A stretch of 64,000 nucleotides of DNA from Hymenobacter sp. YC55 (lineage in GTDB: Bacteria > Bacteroidota > Bacteroidia > Cytophagales > Hymenobacteraceae). A model generated the notes under the pieces. The model made no database searches. It had not been told where the DNA came from and worked only from the letters and a program-made list of their open reading frames with translations. Location of the stretch: the NCBI RefSeq assembly GCF_029433095.1, contig NZ_JARNTX010000002.1, forward strand, positions 930,001 to 994,000. The letters run 5' to 3'. Made by a program: the position numbers and the translations under genes. Positions 1-6,037 of this stretch are shown here, piece by piece (the first letter of the stretch is position 1; each line of letters opens with the position of its first letter).

Positions 1-74
1 ACACTGTAGTAGTACGAAAAGATAAAGCGGAGATTCTTACCTCCTTCGAATACATAGAAAAAGCCTTACAGTAG
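1..74 (+). CDS. map: Methionine aminopeptidase, C-terminal end (partial)
   Basis: Only the last 23 codons are present, read in the frame that starts at base 3 and ends at the TAG at 72-74. The peptide ends in VVVRKDKAEILTSFEYIEKA-LQ, which resembles the C-terminus of type I methionine aminopeptidases, the enzymes that remove the initiator methionine from nascent proteins. The map gene normally lies directly upstream of infA in Bacteroidota ribosomal operons, and here infA begins 4 bases after the stop. Identity rests on this short tail and on gene order; the catalytic domain lies outside the window. Confidence 0.7.
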   Translation, partial: TVVVRKDKAEILTSFEYIEKALQ

Positions 75-78
75 CCTT

Positions 79-297
79 ATGGCCAAACAAACTTCCATTG
101 AGCAAGACGGAGTCATCCTGGAAGCCCTTTCCAATGCTATGTTCCGGGTGGAACTGGAGAACGGTCACCAACTGATTGCCCACATTTCGGGCAAGATGCG
201 GATGCACTACATCAAGATTTTGCCGGGAGATAAGGTTAAATTAGAAATGTCACCCTACGATCTGTCGAAGGGACGAATTGTGTACCGTTACAAATAA
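79..297 (+). CDS. infA: Translation initiation factor IF-1
   Basis: This 72-residue protein has the usual IF-1 length and is essentially one S1-type OB fold. It begins MAKQTSIEQDGVILEALSNA, carries the family segment FRVELENGHQLIAHISGKMR, and ends in the basic GRIVYRYK tail. IF-1 binds the 30S A site during initiation, together with IF-2 and IF-3. The gene starts 4 bases after map and is followed 9 bases later by rpmJ, so it is translated from the polycistronic alpha-operon message. Recognition is unambiguous. Confidence 0.98.
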   Translation: MAKQTSIEQDGVILEALSNAMFRVELENGHQLIAHISGKMRMHYIKILPGDKVKLEMSPYDLSKGRIVYRYK

Positions 298-306
298 ACC
301 GACGAC

Positions 307-423
307 ATGAAAGTCAAAACGTCCGTCAAGAAGCGTAGTGTTGATTGCAAAATCATCCGCCGCAAAGGCAAACTCTACGTCATCAACAAAAAAAACCCAC
401 GCTATAAGCAGCGTCAAGGGTAG
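307..423 (+). CDS. rpmJ: 50S ribosomal protein L36 (zinc-free type)
   Basis: This 38-codon gene reads MKVKTSVKKRSVDCKIIRRK and ends in NPRYKQRQG, which is diagnostic of L36, a late-assembling protein of the large subunit. Canonical zinc-binding L36 has Cys at 11, 14 and 27 and His at 33. Here only Cys14 remains: position 11 is Ser, 27 is Asn and 33 is Tyr. It is therefore a C-minus form that should not bind zinc. It lies between infA and rpsM in the conserved order, 9 bases after infA and 26 bases before rpsM. Confidence 0.95.
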   Translation: MKVKTSVKKRSVDCKIIRRKGKLYVINKKNPRYKQRQG

Positions 424-449
424 TAGCACCAGACTTTTTAATAAAGCAC

Positions 450-827
450 ATGGCTCGTATTGCAGGGGTAGATATCCCAGATAACAAGCGCGGCGAAATC
501 GCGCTGACCTACATTTTCGGCATTGGCCGTCCTTCTGCTCAGCAGATCCTCACCAAAGCAGGCGTTGACCTGAACAAGAAGGTGAAAGATTGGACTGAAG
601 CAGAGGCTGGCGAAATCCGCGGCGTGATTGCTGCTGAATTCAAGACCGAAGGTGTGCTGCGCTCAGAAGTGCAGCTGAACATCAAACGCCTCATGGACAT
701 CGGTTGCTACCGAGGTCTGCGTCACCGCAAAGGTCTGCCTGTTCGTGGTCAGCGTACCAAGAACAACTCGCGTACCCGTAAGGGCAAGCGCAAGACCGTT
801 GCTGGCAAGAAGAAGGCTACTAAATAA
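450..827 (+). CDS. rpsM: 30S ribosomal protein S13
   Basis: The 125-residue protein starts MARIAGVDIPDNKRGEIALT and contains the S13 helix-two-turn-helix region (YIFGIGRPSAQQIL). The conserved basic block CYRGLRHRKGLPVRGQRT leads into a lysine- and arginine-rich tail that contacts 16S rRNA and the P-site tRNA. S13 sits in the head of the small subunit and bridges to the large subunit. Length and gene order between rpmJ and rpsK match the family. The ATG at 450 follows an A/T-rich stretch rather than a Shine-Dalgarno sequence, as is common in Bacteroidota. Confidence 0.98.
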   Translation: MARIAGVDIPDNKRGEIALTYIFGIGRPSAQQILTKAGVDLNKKVKDWTEAEAGEIRGVIAAEFKTEGVLRSEVQLNIKRLMDIGCYRGLRHRKGLPVRGQRTKNNSRTRKGKRKTVAGKKKATK

Positions 828-897
828 AACGTAGTGGGAATCGGCTCCTGTCTTAAGATGAGAGTCAACACCTTCCGCTCATTTTCGCGATAACCAA

Positions 898-1290
898 ATG
901 GCACAAAAAAGAAAAGACAAAGCCAAGAAGCGCGTTGTCGTTGTTGAGCCAGTAGGCCAGGTACACATCAAGGCTTCGTTCAACAACATCATCATTTCCA
1001 TCACCAACAACAATGGCCAAGTTATCTCTTGGGCCTCTGCTGGTAAGATGGGCTTCCGTGGCTCCAAGAAAAATACGCCTTACGCTGCACAGATGGCTGC
1101 TACCGATTGCGGTAAAGTAGCACATGACTTAGGCATGCGTAAAGCCGAAGTGTTTGTTAAAGGTCCGGGCGCTGGCCGTGAGTCTGCTATCCGTACGCTG
1201 GGTAACGTGGGTATTGAGGTAACGACCATCAAGGACGTGACGCCGCTGCCCCATAATGGCTGCCGTCCTCCCAAACGTCGTCGCGTATAA
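898..1290 (+). CDS. rpsK: 30S ribosomal protein S11
   Basis: This 130-residue protein has the S11 hallmarks: an N-terminal basic stretch (MAQKRKDKAKKRVVVVEPVG), ASFNNIIISITNNNGQVISW, the segment GPGAGRESAIRTL and the C-terminal PPKRRRV. S11 lies on the platform of the small subunit near the 3' end of 16S rRNA and the mRNA exit path. It follows rpsM after 70 bases and precedes rpsD after 130 bases; the second gap contains a long-stem hairpin. There is no doubt about identity. Confidence 0.98.
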   Translation: MAQKRKDKAKKRVVVVEPVGQVHIKASFNNIIISITNNNGQVISWASAGKMGFRGSKKNTPYAAQMAATDCGKVAHDLGMRKAEVFVKGPGAGRESAIRTLGNVGIEVTTIKDVTPLPHNGCRPPKRRRV

Positions 1291-1324
1291 TTATCTGAAC
1301 TGGCAAGCACAGTGTTTGCCTCCG

Positions 1325-1383
1325 GTGTCGGGTTTCTGATGCGTCTTTTCTATCTGGTAAGGCACATCTGAGAAGCCCGACAC
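1325..1383 (+). other. Long-stem hairpin in the rpsK-rpsD gap
   Basis: GTGTCGGGTTTCT (1325-1337) pairs with AGAAGCCCGACAC (1371-1383) over 13 positions with a single G:U wobble and a 33-base loop. No T-run follows, so it is unlikely to be an intrinsic terminator. It lies 37 bases before the rpsD start, in the leader segment for ribosomal protein S4. A translational-control structure or an mRNA processing site is possible; this is inference. Confidence 0.45.
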
Positions 1384-1420
1384 GCGCAGTTCAACCCCCT
1401 CAAAACTCAACAAACCCGAA

Positions 1421-2026
1421 ATGGCACGTTATACCGGTCCAAAAACCAAGATTGCCCGTCGCTTTGGTGAGCCGATCTTCGGCCCAAGCAAGGCACTCAC
1501 CAAGAAAGCTTATCCTCCCGGCCAGCATGGTCGTGGTCGTCGCAAGAAACAAAGCGAGTATGCTGTCCAGTTGATGGAGAAGCAGAAAGTTAAATATATG
1601 TACGGCGTGCTCGAGAAGCAGTTCGAGAACCTGTTCCACAAAGCAGCTACTATGCCCGGCATCACCGGTGACAACTTGTTGGCTTTGCTGGAATCACGCC
1701 TCGATAATACTGTATACCGTTTGGGCATTGCTACGACCCGTCGTGCTGCCCGTCAGCTTGTACTACACAAGCACGTTACCGTAAATGGTGAAGTCGTGAA
1801 CATTGCTTCTTACAAGCTCCGCGCTGGCGACATCGTGGCAGTACGTGAGAAGTCTAAGTCGCTGGAAGCTATTACAACTAGCTTGAGCGCCCGTAATGCT
1901 CGCGCTTTTTCGTGGTTGGAATGGGACGGCAAGGAAATGGCTGGTAAGTTCATCAGCGCTCCTTCGCGTGAGTTGATTCCGGAGAAAATCACGGAGCAGC
2001 TTATCGTCGAGTTGTACTCGAAGTAA
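1421..2026 (+). CDS. rpsD: 30S ribosomal protein S4
   Basis: The 201-residue protein begins MARYTGPKTKIARRFGEPIF, typical of S4 of the zinc-free class: no cysteines occur in the N-terminal region. The S4 RNA-binding domain is visible at about residues 90-155 (ESRLDNTVYRLGIATTRRAA, then HVTVNG). S4 nucleates assembly of the 30S body and in several bacteria also represses its own operon. It lies between rpsK and rpoA in the usual order, and both flanking gaps hold inverted repeats. Confidence 0.98.
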   Translation: MARYTGPKTKIARRFGEPIFGPSKALTKKAYPPGQHGRGRRKKQSEYAVQLMEKQKVKYMYGVLEKQFENLFHKAATMPGITGDNLLALLESRLDNTVYRLGIATTRRAARQLVLHKHVTVNGEVVNIASYKLRAGDIVAVREKSKSLEAITTSLSARNARAFSWLEWDGKEMAGKFISAPSRELIPEKITEQLIVELYSK

Positions 2027-2089
2027 TTTTGGAAGTAGGCTTGTTAGTGCAAGCCGCTTGTTTACTTCGACTTTCTTTAAATGGATTCA

Positions 2090-2155
2090 AGTATTGGGTA
2101 GTGGGTACTGAGAGCTTCTCTAAGCCTCAATATCCAATACCCATTACTCAATACT
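2090..2155 (+). repeat. 18-bp imperfect inverted repeat between rpsD and rpoA
   Basis: AGTATTGGGTAGTGGGTA (2090-2107) pairs with TACCCATTACTCAATACT (2138-2155) with two G:U wobbles around a 30-base loop. It ends 16 bases before the rpoA ATG, and AAAACCGCC follows it, so it does not look like a terminator. The AT-rich, tandem-like wording (TATTGGGTA, then AATATCCAATACCCA) differs from the flanking coding DNA and may be a mobile palindromic unit or an RNA regulatory structure. Confidence 0.5.
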
Positions 2156-2171
2156 AAAACCGCCCCAACTT

Positions 2172-3161
2172 ATGTCAATCTTAGCTTTTCAAATGCCGGA
2201 GAAGGTAGTGATGGAGAAATCCGACGACTTCTACGGAACGTTTGAATTTAAACCGCTGGAGAAAGGCTACGGCGTCACGATCGGCAACGCGTTGCGCCGT
2301 ATCCTGCTGTCGTCGCTGGAGGGCTACGCCATCACGTCGGTTCGCACCAGCAGCGTTCTGCACGAGTTCATGACCATTGAGGGTGTGATTGAGGACATGT
2401 CCGAAATCATCCTCAACCTGAAGCAGGTGCGCTTCAAGAAGGTCAGTGATGCTATAGAGGACAAAATCACCGTTCGCATCAAAGGCCAAGAAACGTTTAC
2501 TGCTGGTGACATTAACAAGTTCACCAACGGTTTCGAGGTTCTGAACACAGACCTCGTTATCTGCAACATCGATCCTTCGGTGGAGCTTGAATTTGAATTC
2601 TCAATTCAGAAAGGCCGTGGTTATGTGCCTGCTGAGGAGAACAAGCCAACCGACCAAGTATTCGGGCAGATTGCAATCGATGCTATCTTCACACCTATCA
2701 AGAACGTGAAGTACAGCATCGAGAATACCCGTGTGGAACAGAAAACCGACTACGAGAAGCTCCTCATCGAGATTCATACGGACGGTTCCATTCACCCGGA
2801 AGAAGCGTTGAAAGGCGCTGCTAATATTTTGATTCAACACTTCATGCTGTTCTCTGACAGCACCATGACCTTCGAGACGGCTAAGGCTGAAGAAGAGGAG
2901 ACCGTGGATGAAGAAACGCTGCACATGCGCAAAGTTCTGAAGACGCCATTGGCAGATATGGATCTAAGCGTACGTGCCTACAACTGCCTCAAGGCCGCCG
3001 ACATCAAGACTCTCGGTGACTTAGTGCAGCTGGATATGTCGGACATGATGAAGTTCCGCAACTTCGGTAAGAAGTCGCTGACCGAGCTGGAAAACCTCGT
3101 AGAGGAAAAAGGCTTGAACTTCGGCATGGATTTGAGCAAGTATAAGCTCGACGAAGAATAG
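2172..3161 (+). CDS. rpoA: DNA-directed RNA polymerase subunit alpha
   Basis: This 329-residue protein has the complete alpha-subunit layout. The N-terminal assembly domain spans about 1-235 and includes GYGVTIGNALRRILLSSLEG, the dimerisation and beta-binding segment. An acidic linker (AKAEEEETVDEE) leads to the C-terminal domain at about 255-329, whose helix-hairpin-helix region reads SVRAYNCLKAADIKTLGDLV. Alpha scaffolds the core polymerase and its C-terminal domain contacts promoter DNA and activators. It follows the S4 gene and precedes L17, as expected, but a strong terminator-like hairpin separates it from rplQ. Confidence 0.98.
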   Translation: MSILAFQMPEKVVMEKSDDFYGTFEFKPLEKGYGVTIGNALRRILLSSLEGYAITSVRTSSVLHEFMTIEGVIEDMSEIILNLKQVRFKKVSDAIEDKITVRIKGQETFTAGDINKFTNGFEVLNTDLVICNIDPSVELEFEFSIQKGRGYVPAEENKPTDQVFGQIAIDAIFTPIKNVKYSIENTRVEQKTDYEKLLIEIHTDGSIHPEEALKGAANILIQHFMLFSDSTMTFETAKAEEEETVDEETLHMRKVLKTPLADMDLSVRAYNCLKAADIKTLGDLVQLDMSDMMKFRNFGKKSLTELENLVEEKGLNFGMDLSKYKLDEE

Positions 3162-3170
3162 ATTTTTACT

Positions 3171-3219
3171 GGTGCTCTTCCTAAGATGGCTTTAGCCTGT
3201 GGGAAGAGCACCTTTTTTT
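3171..3219 (+). terminator. Terminator or attenuator between rpoA and rplQ
   Basis: A perfect 11-bp stem, GGTGCTCTTCC (3171-3181) with GGAAGAGCACC (3202-3212), is followed directly by seven T (3213-3219). The 20-base loop itself contains GGCTTTAGCC, which can form a small inner hairpin. This is a textbook intrinsic terminator lying inside what is normally one operon, 10 bases after the rpoA stop. Confidence 0.85.
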
Positions 3220-3336
3220 GCCCTTAATATTTTTCATCAGTGAGCCCAAGGGGCGGCGGTTCTAATGAGAAGGTAGTGCGACTCGCCTGCTTTCCGCCGT
3301 GGTCGTCGTTCGCAAGCCCACACTTTTTTTCTTTTT

Positions 3337-3939
3337 ATGCGTCACGGTAAAACCATCAACCACCTCGGCCGCACAGCTTCGCACCGCAATGCTATGCTGT
3401 CGAACATGGCTTCGTCTCTGATCATGCACAAGCGTGTGACGACTACAGTAGCGAAAGCCAAAGCTCTACGTCAATTCGTAGAGCCCCTGCTCACCAAAGC
3501 CAAGAACGATACGACTCACTCGCGTCGTACGGTGTTTTCGGTATTGGAGAACAAGGAAACCCTGAAAGAACTGTTCGGTGACGTAGCAGCTAAAATTGCT
3601 AATCGTCCTGGCGGGTACACTCGCATTATCAAGCTGAGCGAATCACGCTTGGGTGACAATGCTGAAATGTGCGTTATCGAGCTAGTAGACTACAACGAAA
3701 CGTTGTTGGAAGCGAAGAATGCTAGCGACACAAAGACTACTACCACCCGTCGTTCGCGTGGCAAGAAGAAAGCTACCACGGCTACGGCTGGCGAAGGCCA
3801 ATCGTCGGCTGAAGTAGTAACTGACGCTCCTGTTGCTGCTCCAACCACGGAGGTAGCTGCTCCTGAAGATACCGCTACCGACACGCTGAAAGAAGGTGAA
3901 ACTCGTGACGAGAAGAAAGACGAAGAGTCTGCTTCGTAG
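3337..3939 (+). CDS. rplQ: 50S ribosomal protein L17 with long acidic tail
   Basis: Residues 1 to about 120 are a standard L17 domain: MRHGKTINHLGRTASHRNAM, the segment VTTTVAKAKALRQFVEPLLT, and RPGGYTRIIKLSESRLGDNA. L17 sits near the peptide exit tunnel of the large subunit. The protein is 200 residues long, against about 127 in Escherichia coli. The extra 75 residues form a low-complexity tail rich in Ala, Thr and Glu that begins with a basic RRSRGKKKA patch and becomes acidic at the end. Such extensions are common in Bacteroidota L17. The gene is preceded by a terminator-like hairpin and followed by another. Confidence 0.97.
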   Translation: MRHGKTINHLGRTASHRNAMLSNMASSLIMHKRVTTTVAKAKALRQFVEPLLTKAKNDTTHSRRTVFSVLENKETLKELFGDVAAKIANRPGGYTRIIKLSESRLGDNAEMCVIELVDYNETLLEAKNASDTKTTTTRRSRGKKKATTATAGEGQSSAEVVTDAPVAAPTTEVAAPEDTATDTLKEGETRDEKKDEESAS

Positions 3940-3965
3940 TCTGAGTGCTTGTTTCAAATAAGGAA

Positions 3966-3994
3966 GGGACGTGCCGTTTGGTACGTCCCTTTTT
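3966..3994 (+). terminator. Intrinsic terminator after rplQ
   Basis: GGGACGTGCC (3966-3975) pairs with GGTACGTCCC (3980-3989) with one G:U wobble and a 4-base loop, followed by TTTTT (3990-3994). It lies 26 bases after the rplQ stop and closes the ribosomal transcript before eno. Confidence 0.9.
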
Positions 3995-4170
3995 GTTTGG
4001 ATAAAGCTTGATGATTGATAGGATGCTATAGGATTAAGGCAAAAGGTGGTAAAACTGAATTGGCTGTTTTCTGAATTCCTTACCTTGCCGCCACAAACGA
4101 TGTGTATTTGTCGAGCTATTCAAATGGCTCGTTTCGCGCTTCCTAACTTTCCAACCTTATTCTTTCAAGT

Positions 4171-5442
4171 ATGAGCATCATCACCGCCATTCATGCCCGT
4201 CAGATTTTTGATTCGCGCGGCAATCCAACCGTGGAAGTGGACGTAACTACCGACAGTGGTACGGTAGGCCGTGCGGCTGTTCCTTCGGGTGCCAGCACCG
4301 GCAAACACGAAGCCGTAGAACTGCGCGACGACGATAAGAGCATGTACATGGGCAAAGGCGTGCTCAAAGCAGTTGAGAACGTAAACAGCCAGATTGCGGA
4401 AGAACTGATTGGTTTTTCGGTGTTTGAACAGGGCCTGCTTGATAAGATCATGCTGGAACTCGATGGAACGCCAAACAAGGCAAACTTGGGTGCCAATGCC
4501 ATCCTAGGTGCCTCTTTGGCTATTGCCCGCGCGGCTGCACAAGAGGCTGGTATGCCACTCTACCGCTATGTGGGTGGGGTAGGGGCGACCACGCTACCTG
4601 TGCCCATGATGAACATCCTGAACGGTGGCTCGCACGCCGACAATTCAATTGACTTCCAGGAGTTCATGATCATGCCCGTAGGTGCAGCTTCTTTTTCGGA
4701 GGCGCTACGCTGGGGTACTGAGATCTTCCACCACCTCAAGAACGTACTGAAGAAGCAAGGCTTTAGCACGAACGTGGGTGATGAAGGTGGTTTTGCCCCC
4801 AACATCAAATCCAACGAAGACGCTATCAAGATTGTGTTGCAGGCTATCGAAACGGCCGGGTACCGTCCGGGCGAAGACGTAATGATTGCCATGGACGCTG
4901 CAGTTTCCGAGTTCTATGAAGATGGAGTGTACCACTTCAAGAAAAGCACGGGCGACAAGCTGACCTCTTCGGAAATGGTGGCTTACTGGACCGACTGGAC
5001 CAAGAAGTATCCAATCATCAGCATAGAAGATGGCATGGACGAGGACGACTGGGCTGGCTGGAAAGCGTTGACAGATAGTATTGGCTCTACCACGCAGCTA
5101 GTAGGAGACGATTTGTTTGTAACCAACGTAAACCGGTTGCAGCGCGGTATTGACGAGAAGATTGCCAATGCTATCCTTATCAAGGTAAACCAGATTGGTA
5201 CGCTTACCGAAACCATTGATGCTGTAAACCTAGGTCGCCGCAACGGCTATAAGAGCATCATGAGCCACCGCTCGGGCGAAACAGAGGACAACACCATTGC
5301 CGACTTGGCAGTAGCGTTGAACACTGGTCAAATTAAGACGGGTTCTGCCTCACGTTCTGACCGTATGGCCAAATACAACCAGTTGCTCCGTATCGAGGAG
5401 GAATTAGGTGAAGTAGCCTACTTTCCTGGCCGCAAAATGTAG
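4171..5442 (+). CDS. eno: Enolase (phosphopyruvate hydratase)
   Basis: The 423-residue protein is full length for enolase, which interconverts 2-phosphoglycerate and phosphoenolpyruvate in glycolysis. It begins MSIITAIHARQIFDSRGNPT. The three metal-binding acids are visible in IAMDAAVSEFY, SIEDGMDEDDW and VGDDLFVTN. The catalytic lysine lies in ILIKVNQIGTLTET, and the phosphate-binding loop is SHRSGETEDN. The gene has its own terminator and lies between rplQ and an ftsB-like gene. In Flavobacteria carA usually separates rplQ and eno; here no gene lies between them. Confidence 0.98.
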   Translation: MSIITAIHARQIFDSRGNPTVEVDVTTDSGTVGRAAVPSGASTGKHEAVELRDDDKSMYMGKGVLKAVENVNSQIAEELIGFSVFEQGLLDKIMLELDGTPNKANLGANAILGASLAIARAAAQEAGMPLYRYVGGVGATTLPVPMMNILNGGSHADNSIDFQEFMIMPVGAASFSEALRWGTEIFHHLKNVLKKQGFSTNVGDEGGFAPNIKSNEDAIKIVLQAIETAGYRPGEDVMIAMDAAVSEFYEDGVYHFKKSTGDKLTSSEMVAYWTDWTKKYPIISIEDGMDEDDWAGWKALTDSIGSTTQLVGDDLFVTNVNRLQRGIDEKIANAILIKVNQIGTLTETIDAVNLGRRNGYKSIMSHRSGETEDNTIADLAVALNTGQIKTGSASRSDRMAKYNQLLRIEEELGEVAYFPGRKM

Positions 5443-5470
5443 ATCAACAAGCAGCTTGGTCTATAGTGTA

Positions 5471-5510
5471 AAAAACGGTCTTGTTGCTGCTCAGCAACAG
5501 GACCGTTTTT
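5471..5510 (+). terminator. Intrinsic terminator after eno
   Basis: AAAAACGGTCTTGTTGCTG (5471-5489) pairs with CAGCAACAGGACCGTTTTT (5492-5510) over 19 positions with one mismatch and a minimal loop. The right arm ends in five T. It lies 28 bases after the enolase stop. Confidence 0.92.
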
Positions 5511-5579
5511 ATTTCGTTCAGGTAAGGAAAAGGGTAGATAACAAGATAGAAAAGCGGCAAATAAAAGAAAGCTGCTATC

Positions 5580-5611
5580 TTGTAAATCTACAATAATTGC
5601 TTCTATATTTG
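5580..5611 (+). promoter_or_regulatory. Bacteroidota-type promoter for the ftsB-like gene
   Basis: TATATTTG (5604-5611) matches the TAnnTTTG -7 consensus exactly. A TTG at 5580-5582 lies 21 bases upstream, within the normal spacing for the -33 element. Transcription would start near 5616-5618, which favours the ATG at 5634 over the TTG at 5616 as translation start. Confidence 0.6.
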
Positions 5612-5633
5612 GGCCTTGAAAAGTAGTACCGTT

Positions 5634-5930
5634 ATGCGCATTCCCGGATTCCTACGCAGCTTTTACTTTTATGTGGGCGTTAGCTTTCTGGTGTGGATGC
5701 TGGTATTTGATGCTAACGACTTCGTAAAACAATATGATATGTATGCTAAGCTGCAGGAACTGCAGGCCGAGCGTAACTATTATTTAGAGAATATAGAGAC
5801 AGTGAAAAAAGAGCGGGCCGAGTTGCTTAGTAGCCCTGAGCTACTAGAGAAGTTTGCCCGCGAGCGGTATATTATGAAACGCCCTAGTGAAGACGTATTT
5901 ATTCTGGTGCCTCACCAAGAGGAAAATTAG
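5634..5930 (+). CDS. FtsB/DivIC-family septum formation initiator
   Basis: From the ATG at 5634 this is a 98-residue bitopic membrane protein: a short cytoplasmic start (MRIPGFLRS), one membrane helix at about 10-26 (FYFYVGVSFLVWMLVF), then a coiled coil at about 33-70 (LQELQAERNYYLENIETVKK). A short conserved region with KFARERYIMKRPSEDVFILV follows. This is the layout of FtsB/DivIC proteins, which join FtsL and FtsQ/DivIB in the divisome. The neighbourhood next to eno is common for ftsB. A TTG at 5616 would add six residues but falls at the predicted transcription start. Confidence 0.88.
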   Translation: MRIPGFLRSFYFYVGVSFLVWMLVFDANDFVKQYDMYAKLQELQAERNYYLENIETVKKERAELLSSPELLEKFARERYIMKRPSEDVFILVPHQEEN

Positions 5931-5972
5931 CCTTTTGCGCCAGCCGGCGCATTTTTCTTGCTTATTCTTTTT

Positions 5973-6008
5973 GCCAGCCCGCTCTTAAAGCAAGAGCGTA
6001 GGGCTGGC
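5973..6008 (+). terminator. Intrinsic terminator after the ftsB-like gene
   Basis: GCCAGCCCGCTCTT (5973-5986) pairs with AAGAGCGTAGGGCTGGC (5992-6008), with a 2-base bulge (TA) in the right arm and a 5-base loop. TTTCTCATTTT follows. It separates the ftsB-like gene from the large exported protein that starts at 6038. Confidence 0.8.
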
Positions 6009-6037
6009 TTTCTCATTTTATCTCTTTCAGTTACTGT

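Noticed and set aside
4085..4110. Possible promoter of eno (TTG plus TGTATTTG)
   Set aside because: The -7 box deviates from TAnnTTTG and the spacing to TTG is only 15 bases.
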